Part shown: positions 9,528-17,463 of the stretch, piece by piece
Layout: each line of letters opens with the position of its first letter
Numbering within the stretch: position 1 is the stretch's first letter
Source of the DNA: Leptospira_A soteropolitanensis
GTDB lineage: Bacteria > Spirochaetota > Leptospiria > Leptospirales > Leptospiraceae
Assembly: GCF_026151335.1 (NCBI RefSeq)
Contig: NZ_JAMQPP010000002.1
DNA: 64,000 nt
Direction: 5' to 3' (one strand)
Notes under the pieces: generated by a model
What the model saw: only the letters and a program-made list of their open reading frames with translations
Databases searched by the model: none
Told to the model about the DNA's origin: nothing
Translations under genes and position numbers: made by a program

Positions 9528-9602
9528 GAATGGGACCCCATTGAAGGATTACGAATAGAGTTTTCAGTCTTCCCTTTTTCGCCAAATACTATTTTTACGA
9601 CA

Positions 9603-11312
9603 TCACCCCGCTTTTTTCATTAGCAAATCGGTGGCGGCTTTGAGCACCGCAGAGGTCAGTTGTTTACCACCGATCATCCGAGCCAGTTCCCTCTTACGTT
9701 CTTCAAAATCAAGAATTGAGGCAATCGACACAGTCCTACCACCTTCCTGACGTTTTTCGATTTTGATTTGATGGTGGCCGGAGGCCGCCACTTGCTGTGT
9801 ATGAGTGATGAGAAGAATTTGCGAGTTTCTTGCTAGTTTTTTAAGCTTTGTTGCCATTGCCTCAGCTGCCTCACCGCCGAGTCCGGTATCCACCTCATCC
9901 AAAACTAACATTTGTGGAGAAGGTGCTTGTTTTCCAAGGACACTGCGAAGAGCAAGCATAACCCGAGATAACTCCCCTCCCGAAGCCACTTTTCTGAGTG
10001 GGCGTGGTTTTTCTCCCGGATTGGCACTAAAATAGAACTCGATTTGATCTAGTCCAGATTCAGAAAGGAAATAAGACTTGGAACCTTCTTCGACCTCGCC
10101 TTCAGGGTTCTCTTCCCAACGAAGGACTACCTGGAGTTTTCCACCTTCTAGTCCCAAATCAGCCATCTCTTTCTGGACATCTTCTTCAAATTGGGAAATC
10201 ACATTTCGGCGTAGCTTAGATAGTTGAAATCCAAGATCCTTCAACTCGGCTAAGCATTGGTCTTTTTTGATTCGCAAAAAATCTTCATCCCCAGCCTGCT
10301 CATTCCAACGTTCCAATTCGGATTTTTTTTCCTCTAACAAAAGATTAATTTCAGCAAGACTAACATTGTATTTTTTCTTAAGCTTTTTTATGTCTTGGAG
10401 TCTAGACTGAACCATATCCAATCTCTCCGGGCTAAAAAAAAGTTCTTCTTCTTCCTCCCTGATGACTGATTTCAGGGATTTTAATCTGTCATATACCTCT
10501 TCCCATTCTTCTAACATTTCCTTTTTTTCTGGAACTAAAATGGAAACTTTTTGGATGGCGTGGATTAAGGTTGGAAAAACTTTCAAAATGGAATTTTCTT
10601 TTTCTACCAACTCCTCTAACACCAAACGATAGTTTTCTGCTAATTTTTCTCCATTTGCTAATAGAGATTCTTCAGTAGATAAACTTTCGTCTTCGCCTTC
10701 TTTGGGAGAAACGGATTCAATCTCTTCGATTTCATATTCGAGGATTTCTTTCCGTTTAAGCATAGTCCTTCTGGTTTCTTCAAAATCTATGAGTTTCTGT
10801 TTCCAATGTCGATATTGCTGTAAGGCAGATTTGAATTTAAATTTTAAAGATTCCAAATTGCCATAACGATCTAAAAATTCTAATTGGTTGGATTTTTCTA
10901 GTAGAAAGAGTTGTTCATTCTGACAATGAATCTCTGCCATAGTTTTCCCAAGCTCACGTAAGTGAGAGGTAGATGCTAAACTCTCACCAATTTTAACCCT
11001 TGCTTTTCCATCTTTCATCAGTTCTTTGGTGATGACAATTTCATCTCCTGTATAACGAAAGCCTTGTTCCATCAAATAATCTTTGGCCAAGTTTTGCCCC
11101 GCAAGGGAAAGGACTGCCTGTAATGAATAACGATCTTTTCCTTGGCGAATGTTCGCTGTCGAACACCGTCCCCCAAAGAGAGAAGCCAATGCATCGAAAA
11201 TTAAGGATTTTCCTGCACCGGATTCACCAGTGAAGACAGTGAGACCATCCGAAAGGGAAAGTTCTAAGGATTCGAAGAGTGCAAAATCTTTAATTTTCAA
11301 ATGTGTGATCAT
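9603..11312 (-). CDS. recN: DNA repair protein RecN
   Basis: An SMC-like ATPase of 569 residues that is recruited early to double-strand breaks. Walker A GESGAGKS is at 29-36, a long coiled-coil middle section (about 150-370) separates the two ATPase halves, and the C-terminal part has LRKVASGGELSRVMLALR (signature) and MLVLDEVDTGLGGEAAEA (Walker B). QILLITHTQQVAA is also typical. The ATG at 11312 follows CAGGAGT. A 13-base perfect palindrome sits just upstream of that ribosome site and suggests damage-linked regulation (separate entry). Confidence 0.95.
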   Translation of the reverse strand: MITHLKIKDFALFESLELSLSDGLTVFTGESGAGKSLIFDALASLFGGRCSTANIRQGKDRYSLQAVLSLAGQNLAKDYLMEQGFRYTGDEIVITKELMKDGKARVKIGESLASTSHLRELGKTMAEIHCQNEQLFLLEKSNQLEFLDRYGNLESLKFKFKSALQQYRHWKQKLIDFEETRRTMLKRKEILEYEIEEIESVSPKEGEDESLSTEESLLANGEKLAENYRLVLEELVEKENSILKVFPTLIHAIQKVSILVPEKKEMLEEWEEVYDRLKSLKSVIREEEEELFFSPERLDMVQSRLQDIKKLKKKYNVSLAEINLLLEEKKSELERWNEQAGDEDFLRIKKDQCLAELKDLGFQLSKLRRNVISQFEEDVQKEMADLGLEGGKLQVVLRWEENPEGEVEEGSKSYFLSESGLDQIEFYFSANPGEKPRPLRKVASGGELSRVMLALRSVLGKQAPSPQMLVLDEVDTGLGGEAAEAMATKLKKLARNSQILLITHTQQVAASGHHQIKIEKRQEGGRTVSIASILDFEERKRELARMIGGKQLTSAVLKAATDLLMKKAG

Positions 11313-11321
11313 ATAGACTCC

Positions 11322-11356
11322 TGTTTACTAAACATATATCTACTACTTAACATATA
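11322..11356 (-). promoter_or_regulatory. Candidate recN operator: palindrome plus direct repeat
   Basis: TGTTTACTAAACA (11322-11334) is a perfect odd-length palindrome ending just before the recN ribosome site. It overlaps the first copy of a 13-base direct repeat, TACTAAACATATA (11326-11338) and TACTTAACATATA (11344-11356), 18 bases apart with one mismatch. The location fits a repressor site. recN is an SOS gene in many bacteria, so LexA is a natural candidate, but the sequence does not match the TTTGN5CAAA box I recall for L. interrogans LexA. Confidence 0.4.
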
Positions 11357-11441
11357 GATAGTCAACGAAAATTTTTAGAAACGTATAAAAAACGAAATTT
11401 CTCTCTCTTTCCTATCTGAAACTCTGGTGGAAAAGGTCCTT

Positions 11442-13148
11442 ATGAAAGATTTAGAAGGGAAAATTCACCTCGTTTCCAGCTTACCCCTATTCCGAAGTTT
11501 ATCGAAAAAAGAAAAGGTTTGGGTGGCCGAGGCGGTTCATATTGTCGAATCCGAACGCGAAGAGGTTCTTTTCAGTGCGGGAGATGGAAACCGAAGTTTA
11601 TTTTTAATTTTGTCTGGTGGGATTAAACTGTTTCTTCCCAAAAAAGGAGAAGGCAAACGCGAAGAAGAAGTACAATACCTGAAAAAAGGGGAGTATTTTG
11701 GAATCCAATCCCTACTCACTGGAGAAAAACATAGTCATACAGCAGTTACAGTTTCCGAATCTAGGTTTTTAGTTTTATCCCAAACAGAGTTTCAAAAGTT
11801 AATCCAAAAAATACCTTATTTATCGATCACCTTTTCTAAAATGTTAACCAAGTCTCTTCGAGGTGAACTACTTGGAGGAAGGGAATACTTTCGTAATTCC
11901 GTCGTTTGTTTGGTGCATTCTGACCCGATGGCAAAAGACCATTTAGCAAAAGATTTAGTAAAATCCATCGAAGAGGAATCAGGAAAAAAATCTGTGGTTC
12001 TCCATTTTACGCAAAATGGACAAACTGAAAATCCATACCAAAAGTCTTATAAATTTAAAGATTCGGAACGTATTAAAGAAACCTTAGGAAAACATTATGC
12101 CAGTCACTCTTTTATTTTTTTGGAAGTTTTTCCTGAAACGGATGAAGAACTCAAACGACTGTTAATCGAAGAAGCCGATCATATTGAAAACTATCTCTCT
12201 AGTGACAAAACCATTAATCTTTGTAACTCGATTACCAAAGAATCGAAAGAAAACGAAATTCTCTACCATGAAACAAATATTAGAGATATCGTCGATCACG
12301 GAAAATGGGAAATTTATATCCGACGAAAAGCAAGAGAACTTTCCGGAGTCCAAATGGGTGTGGCCCTCGGGGGCGGTGCCGCACTAGGTCTAGCCCAAGT
12401 GGGAATCATGAAAGCCATGGAAGAAGAAGGGATCATTCCAGATATGATTTCAGGAACAAGTATTGGTGCAATCATTGGTGCTTTCTGGGCCAGTGGCCTT
12501 GGTTATAAAGGAATTTTACCACTGCTTGGTGAAATTGATAGTATTTTTAAAATGTTTAAACTCGTAGACTTATCCTTTCCAGGCCAAGGACTTTTACATG
12601 GAAAACATGTTAGGTCACTTCTCGAAAAATATTTGGGGGATTTATATTTTGAAGACCTACCGATTAAACTAAGACTCATTAGTTGTGATATTTCCACAAG
12701 ACAAGAGATTGTCCTCTCCGAAGGAAAGGTATTAGATGCAGTGATGGCAAGTATCTCTATCCCAGGAGTGTTTGTACCCCAACCCCAAGAAAACGGAAAA
12801 ACCTATGTAGATGGAGGGATCGTAAATCCTCTCCCCGTTTCTGCTCTTACCCAGGAAGGAATTCAGAAAATCATCGCCATCAATTCCATGCCTAGTTCCA
12901 AAGATGAGATGAAAACAAACAAACTATTAAATTTGAATGTTCTCGATATTATTGTAAATAGTTTGTATTCCCTGCAGTATCGAATTGGAAAATACAGTGC
13001 ACAGGAAGCAGATGTGTATTTGAATCCAATTCTACCCAATTCCAATTGGTTTGAGTTTTGGCGGAGTGCGGAATTTATCCAATTAGGCGAAACCGTAGCA
13101 AAAAGTTCTCTTGAAGAACTAAAAAAACTGTTTAGCGAAAAACCTTAA
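11442..13148 (+). CDS. Cyclic-nucleotide-binding patatin-like phospholipase (NTE/RssA type)
   Basis: A 568-residue predicted lysophospholipase. The N-terminal half is a cNMP-binding (CNB) domain (about 10-140; ILSGGIKLFLP, GEYFGIQSLLTGEKH). A spacer of roughly 150 residues follows (VCLVHSDPMAKDHLAKDL) that resembles the degenerate P-loop-like linker of NTE-type proteins. The patatin domain has oxyanion loop GGGAALG, nucleophile GTSIG and the catalytic DGG of the Ser-Asp dyad. An upstream in-frame GTG at 11427 would add five residues, but AAAAGG sits correctly for the ATG at 11442. Convergent with the next gene; the two stop codons interlock at 13145-13148. Likely a membrane-lipid remodelling enzyme gated by a nucleotide. 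Confidence 0.9.
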   Translation: MKDLEGKIHLVSSLPLFRSLSKKEKVWVAEAVHIVESEREEVLFSAGDGNRSLFLILSGGIKLFLPKKGEGKREEEVQYLKKGEYFGIQSLLTGEKHSHTAVTVSESRFLVLSQTEFQKLIQKIPYLSITFSKMLTKSLRGELLGGREYFRNSVVCLVHSDPMAKDHLAKDLVKSIEEESGKKSVVLHFTQNGQTENPYQKSYKFKDSERIKETLGKHYASHSFIFLEVFPETDEELKRLLIEEADHIENYLSSDKTINLCNSITKESKENEILYHETNIRDIVDHGKWEIYIRRKARELSGVQMGVALGGGAALGLAQVGIMKAMEEEGIIPDMISGTSIGAIIGAFWASGLGYKGILPLLGEIDSIFKMFKLVDLSFPGQGLLHGKHVRSLLEKYLGDLYFEDLPIKLRLISCDISTRQEIVLSEGKVLDAVMASISIPGVFVPQPQENGKTYVDGGIVNPLPVSALTQEGIQKIIAINSMPSSKDEMKTNKLLNLNVLDIIVNSLYSLQYRIGKYSAQEADVYLNPILPNSNWFEFWRSAEFIQLGETVAKSSLEELKKLFSEKP

Positions 13149-14146
13149 TCCCGATCAGGGGATAAAATCACGATATTAAAAGGATTTCTTTCGTTTCTTT
13201 CGGACTCAGGAATAGATTCCGAAAACCTAAGAGCTCCTGTGATGACTGTCCCCGTGGTAAGTCCTGCAAAAATTCCTTCCTTTTCGTAAAGGTCAGCTTG
13301 CAGGTGTAAGGCTTCATCTTTCGTCACATGAAAATAATGATCAATTAATTTGGGATCATAAACGGCAGGAAGTTGGATTCTTTCTCTTTCTTTTGGATTG
13401 TCAGTTTTTCCATATTCCATAAAAGGCGAGTTTTGTTTTCCCGCAATAATGACTTTCACCCGGCGGTCTTGTGATTTTAAAAATCGCCCAATTCCAGTGA
13501 TCGCTCCACCGGATCCCGGTGCCGAAATCACAGCTCCCACTTTCCCTTGTAAGTCTCTCCAGATCTCAGGACCTGTCGTTTTGAAATGAAAATTGGGATT
13601 TGCTGGATTGGATGCTTCATCAGGAATCCATCCACCTAACTTTTTAGCTTTATCTTCTGCAAGTTCAGAAAGACGGCCCAAATCTGATTCATTGGTGACA
13701 GTCACTTCTGCCCCGTAACTACGTAATAACTGGATGCGCTCTGGGGAAGTTTGGAGTGGAACCAAACAGAATACAGGATATCCTTTTACTTTTCCAATCC
13801 AAGTGAAACTAACCGAGGAAGATCCAGCACCAACAAGCACTACAGACATTCCTTTTTTTAGTTTCCCTCTTTTTTCGGCATCCAAATACATCGCAATAGC
13901 AGTTCTGTCTTTCGCAGAGCCAGTAGGATTTAAAAATTCAGCTTTTAGATAAAACTGAACCCCTGTATATTCAGAACCAATCCGATTCAACCGAATGAGA
14001 GGGGTATTGCCAATCAGTTGGAGGACATTGTCTACAATGGGTTTGGCAACAGAAAGTTCCTTTCCAAAGATACCTTGTACATTGTTCAAAGCCTGAAGTA
14101 AGCTGTTGCCTAAGTCATCGATGCCTTTGGAAATTGGATCTATCAT
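13145..14146 (-). CDS. Cysteine-synthase/CBS-fold PLP protein with altered substrate loop
   Basis: A 333-residue fold-type II PLP protein, related to cysteine synthase and cystathionine beta-synthase. The start of the domain (LQLIGNTPLIRLNRI, about 43-57) and the PLP lysine in GSAKDR (Lys79) are intact. The glycine loop that binds PLP phosphate is PGSGGAITGIG. The usual substrate loop TSGNTG is missing: the equivalent position reads VGAGSSSVS (about 105-113). The C-terminal PDSGER element is replaced by a chain end at SPDRD, and there is a 40-residue N-terminal extension. These changes argue against ordinary O-acetylserine sulfhydrylase activity. Located between the patatin gene (convergent) and an FKBP gene. 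Family is certain; the reaction is unknown. Confidence 0.85.
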   Translation of the reverse strand: MIDPISKGIDDLGNSLLQALNNVQGIFGKELSVAKPIVDNVLQLIGNTPLIRLNRIGSEYTGVQFYLKAEFLNPTGSAKDRTAIAMYLDAEKRGKLKKGMSVVLVGAGSSSVSFTWIGKVKGYPVFCLVPLQTSPERIQLLRSYGAEVTVTNESDLGRLSELAEDKAKKLGGWIPDEASNPANPNFHFKTTGPEIWRDLQGKVGAVISAPGSGGAITGIGRFLKSQDRRVKVIIAGKQNSPFMEYGKTDNPKERERIQLPAVYDPKLIDHYFHVTKDEALHLQADLYEKEGIFAGLTTGTVITGALRFSESIPESERNERNPFNIVILSPDRD

Positions 14147-14524
14147 TTATTTTACTTTAATCAGTTCCACATCAAATACAAGAGTTGAGTTGGCAGGAAT
14201 GGGACCAACTGCGCGTGCGCCGTATCCATATTGTGGAGGGATCGTCAGTTTTCGTTTCCCACCTTCTTTCATTCCCACGATGCCTCTTTCCCAACCTTGG
14301 ATGACTTGTCCTTGGCCCAATTGAAAACTAAAAGGTTCGCCGCGATCAAGAGAAGAATCAAATACTTTTCCATTGGTTAACTTTCCTGTGTAATGAACCA
14401 CAACCGTAGTTCCGCGAATGGCTTCTCTCCCTAACCCCTGTTTGGTGTCCTGGATCAAAAGTTCATCAGCAAAAAGACTGGTTGATACGAGTAAAAATCC
14501 GAGTAAAATTGAAAACAGTTTCAT
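14147..14524 (-). CDS. FKBP-type peptidyl-prolyl isomerase, exported
   Basis: A 125-residue exported FKBP. Signal peptide MKLFSILLGFLLVSTSLFA is followed by one FKBP domain with VVVHYTGKLTNGKVFDSS, PFSFQLGQGQVIQGWERG, GMKEGGKRKLTIPP and QYGYGAR, and it ends VFDVELIKVK. It should catalyse proline isomerisation in the periplasm. The open frame runs upstream to 14638, but that part lies inside leuD; the ATG at 14524 gives the signal peptide and avoids the overlap, so I place the start there. Eight bases from the leuD stop, so probably in the leuCD operon. Confidence 0.92.
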   Translation of the reverse strand: MKLFSILLGFLLVSTSLFADELLIQDTKQGLGREAIRGTTVVVHYTGKLTNGKVFDSSLDRGEPFSFQLGQGQVIQGWERGIVGMKEGGKRKLTIPPQYGYGARAVGPIPANSTLVFDVELIKVK

Positions 14525-14531
14525 ACGGCGA

Positions 14532-15158
14532 TTATACAGTCTTTGCATACAACCAGGGAACTTCTTTTTGGTTCTTTTCTTCAAATTTTTGAATAAAATC
14601 TGCCTTTTGTAAAGTGAGTCCAATATCATCAAGTCCATTCAGAAGGCAATGTTTGCGAAAAGCATCCACTTCAAATGGGTATTTTTTACCTTCTTCGGTC
14701 ACAACCACTTGATTTTCTAAATCGATTTCCAAGTTCGCACCTGGTTTTTTATCAATGGCTTGGAAAATTTCTTCTACCTGATTCTCCGGTAAAACGATAG
14801 GTAACATTCCATTTTTAAAACAGTTATTATAAAAAATATCTGCAAATGACGGAGAGATGATGGAACGAAATCCGTAATCTTCTAAGGCCCAAGGAGCGTG
14901 TTCTCTGGAAGATCCACAGCCAAAGTTATCTCTTGTAACAAGGATATTGGCACCTTGGTATCTTTCTGCATTGAGAACAAATTCTGGATTCGGCTTTTTT
15001 CCGGCGTCATCTAAAAATCGCCAGTCGTGAAAGAGATGTTGGCCAAACCCTGACCTTTCAATTTTACGAAGGAATTGTTTAGGGATGATTTGGTCCGTAT
15101 CTACGTTTGCCTTATCTAAAAGTGCAGCGATTCCTTTTAACTTTGTAAATGCTTTCAT
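14532..15158 (-). CDS. leuD: 3-isopropylmalate dehydratase small subunit
   Basis: The swivel-domain subunit of isopropylmalate isomerase in leucine biosynthesis, 208 residues. Family features: LLDKANVDTDQIIPKQFL near the N-terminus, NFGCGSSREHAPWAL (substrate-binding loop, about 78-92) and NNCFKNGMLPI. It pairs with LeuC encoded immediately upstream (one base between the genes). The C-terminal end PWLYAKTV is close to the usual length of about 200. Confidence 0.96.
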   Translation of the reverse strand: MKAFTKLKGIAALLDKANVDTDQIIPKQFLRKIERSGFGQHLFHDWRFLDDAGKKPNPEFVLNAERYQGANILVTRDNFGCGSSREHAPWALEDYGFRSIISPSFADIFYNNCFKNGMLPIVLPENQVEEIFQAIDKKPGANLEIDLENQVVVTEEGKKYPFEVDAFRKHCLLNGLDDIGLTLQKADFIQKFEEKNQKEVPWLYAKTV

Positions 15159-15159
15159 C

Positions 15160-16554
15160 TTAATTCCACTCCCGAATGTCTACAAAATGTCCTTCCACCG
15201 CAACTGCGGCAGCCATTGCAGGTCCAACCAAATGCGTTCGACCTCCTTTTCCCTGTCTTCCTTCAAAGTTCCTGTTAGAAGTAGAGGCACAACGATCACC
15301 CGGAGAGAGAACGTCATCATTCATAGCAAGACACATAGAACAACCTGGGTTTCGCCATTGGAATCCAGCTTCTAAAAAGATTTTATCTAGTCCTTCCTGT
15401 TCTGCTTGTCTTTTCACACGACCAGAACCAGGAACAATGATAGCTTCTACTTCCTTACTGACTTTCTTTCCTTTGACGGTACTTGCCACTACGCGAAGGT
15501 CTTCGATCCTAGAGTTCGTACAGGAACCAATAAACACTTTATTCACTTTGACATCGGAAAGTTTCTGGCCAGGTTTTAAATCCATATAAGCAAGAGCCGA
15601 CTCTGCCGATTTCTTTTGCACTGGATCTGTGAAATCAGTTGGACTTGGTACTGTTTCTGTCACAGGGATCACTTGGCCGGGAGACGTTCCCCAAGAAACC
15701 ATAGGTGCGATTTCACTTGCATTGAGTATCACTGTTTTATCAAACTTAGCACCAGCATCGGTAGCATAAGCTCTCCATTTTGCAGCTGCCACTTCAAATG
15801 CTTCACCCTTAGGAGCGAAGTCTCTACCTTTGATGTAATTGATTGTAGTGTCATCTGGAGAAATGAGGCCCGCGCGTGCACCGGCTTCGATGGCCATATT
15901 ACAAATGGTCATACGACCTTCCATACTCAAAGACCGAATGGCTTCTCCTGTAAATTCGATCACATAACCGGTGGCACCGTCCGTTCCAATTTTACCGATG
16001 ATAGCAAGAACAATGTCTTTTGCAGAAACAAGAGGAGATAAATTACCATCCACTCGAATCTCTAAAGTTTTTGGTTTCTTCTGAACAAGAGTTTGTGTTG
16101 CAAGAACATGTTCTACTTCCGAAGTTCCAATCCCAAATGCGAGTGCTCCAAAAGCACCATGAGTTGCCGTGTGAGAATCCCCGCAGACAATGGTCATCCC
16201 GGGATGGGTGAGTCCAAGTTCGGGAGCCACCACGTGTACAATCCCATTGTCAGGATGGTTGATATCAAATAATGTAATTCCGTTTTCTTTACAATTGTCC
16301 ATAAGAGTTTGCATCTGAAGGACAGAGATGGGATCGACAGATTTCCAATCACGAGTTCTTGTCGAAACATTGTGATCCATCGTAGCATAAGTTGCATCAG
16401 GACGGCGCACTTTCCGGTTGGCTAGTTTTAAACTCTCAAAAGCTTGTGGGCTTGTTACCTCGTGAACAAGGTGTCTATCAATATAAATAAGGCAGGTTCC
16501 ATCTTCCTCGTGGACCAAATGGTCATTCCAAATCTTCTCAAACATGGTTTTCAT
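15160..16554 (-). CDS. leuC: 3-isopropylmalate dehydratase large subunit
   Basis: The aconitase-like [4Fe-4S] subunit of isopropylmalate isomerase (464 residues, normal for the family). Motifs: HLVHEVTSPQAFESL near the N-terminus, GDSHTATHGAFGALAFGIGT, the first cluster cysteine in GSCTNSRIEDL, and the second and third in NPGCSMCLAMN. The open frame extends to 16686 without family similarity; the ATG at 16554 follows GGGGGAG at 7 bases and matches known LeuC starts. Transcribed with leuD and the FKBP gene. Confidence 0.96.
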   Translation of the reverse strand: MKTMFEKIWNDHLVHEEDGTCLIYIDRHLVHEVTSPQAFESLKLANRKVRRPDATYATMDHNVSTRTRDWKSVDPISVLQMQTLMDNCKENGITLFDINHPDNGIVHVVAPELGLTHPGMTIVCGDSHTATHGAFGALAFGIGTSEVEHVLATQTLVQKKPKTLEIRVDGNLSPLVSAKDIVLAIIGKIGTDGATGYVIEFTGEAIRSLSMEGRMTICNMAIEAGARAGLISPDDTTINYIKGRDFAPKGEAFEVAAAKWRAYATDAGAKFDKTVILNASEIAPMVSWGTSPGQVIPVTETVPSPTDFTDPVQKKSAESALAYMDLKPGQKLSDVKVNKVFIGSCTNSRIEDLRVVASTVKGKKVSKEVEAIIVPGSGRVKRQAEQEGLDKIFLEAGFQWRNPGCSMCLAMNDDVLSPGDRCASTSNRNFEGRQGKGGRTHLVGPAMAAAVAVEGHFVDIREWN

Positions 16555-16585
16555 AACTAGACTCCCCCACTTCCAGTCATAACTC

Positions 16586-16605
16586 GGACATGGGGTGGTA
16601 TGTCC
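16586..16605 (-). promoter_or_regulatory. Hairpin in the leuC leader
   Basis: GGACAT and ATGTCC form a perfect 6-bp inverted repeat with an 8-base loop, 32 bases upstream of the leuC ATG. No run of T follows in either direction and no leucine-rich leader peptide is visible, so it is not an obvious terminator or attenuator. It may only be a leader stem. Confidence 0.25.
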
Positions 16606-16631
16606 AGGGAATTTGAAAAAATAGATAAGTT

Positions 16632-17459
16632 CTAAGGGGTTTGGATGGTAGCCCCATCCACATAGGTTCCGGAAAGACCCGTGCAATGGGTTGCCGCAGT
16701 CCCACCGCCGCCGCCAGTTAAAGGAGCCGTGTATACGCTAATGATAAATCCTACACTGGACTGAGTGACCTTACAAGAACCGACAGCACTAGTCTCCGTA
16801 CATTTGGATGTCTGTTTCGTTCCCGAAAGACAACTAGTGAGAAACCCATAGTAATTTTGGCAGACACCCGAACCTAAATTACAAGCAAACTTAAATGTTT
16901 TTGTGGAGCCTCCGTTTAAAAGGTCCGTCAAATCCGAATCGGAAATTGCCTGAACCGGTGTCCCATCGGTAAGTACAGTCAGAGGATTGGACTTCGGATC
17001 TTCCTTTTGGTAAAGGTAAATTAGATAACTTCCTGATTTTGTAAAATTGATGATGGTAGCAGGTGAGTCCACCTTTGTATATTCTGTGCCTTCTTTAGCT
17101 AAAACGGCTGAGGATAAATCCAAAGGACAACTGCTCGAAACATAAACAGCAACTTTCGCATAACGAGAAAGTACGACCCTAGTTGCAATTTGAGCTCCAG
17201 CAATTTGCATCACTGCATAATGAGTATCACCTGAAACTGCGAAGGAGACAGTTTTAGCAGTAGTTGTAATTCCAGTATACCCTGCTTTAATTTGTGTTCC
17301 AAGTCCCGCTACAGTACATCCATTTTCACCAGATTCTTTGGCAAGTAAAAGTGAAGTTGTGGCATCGTTATTCCCTGTTTTTCCTGAACAAAACAGTGTA
17401 GAAAGAATCAAATAAAAAACTAACAGGAAAACGAGTTTTATTTGTATCAACCGAATCAT
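16632..17459 (-). CDS. Predicted lipoprotein of unknown function
   Basis: A 275-residue predicted lipoprotein. The N-terminus MIRLIQIKLVFLLVFYLI ends in STLFC, a relaxed spirochaetal lipobox with Cys near residue 25. The mature part is Ser/Thr/Gly-rich, probably beta-structured, with several paired cysteines (SSCPLDL, FACNLGSGVCQ, SCLSGTK, CTETSAVGSC) and a GGGGG stretch near the end. The frame is open to 17510, but that part overlaps the FHA gene; the ATG at 17459 starts the signal peptide four bases after the FHA stop. I do not recognise the family. Last gene of the operon that begins with the GT2 gene. Confidence 0.75.
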   Translation of the reverse strand: MIRLIQIKLVFLLVFYLILSTLFCSGKTGNNDATTSLLLAKESGENGCTVAGLGTQIKAGYTGITTTAKTVSFAVSGDTHYAVMQIAGAQIATRVVLSRYAKVAVYVSSSCPLDLSSAVLAKEGTEYTKVDSPATIINFTKSGSYLIYLYQKEDPKSNPLTVLTDGTPVQAISDSDLTDLLNGGSTKTFKFACNLGSGVCQNYYGFLTSCLSGTKQTSKCTETSAVGSCKVTQSSVGFIISVYTAPLTGGGGGTAATHCTGLSGTYVDGATIQTP

Positions 17460-17463
17460 ATCT

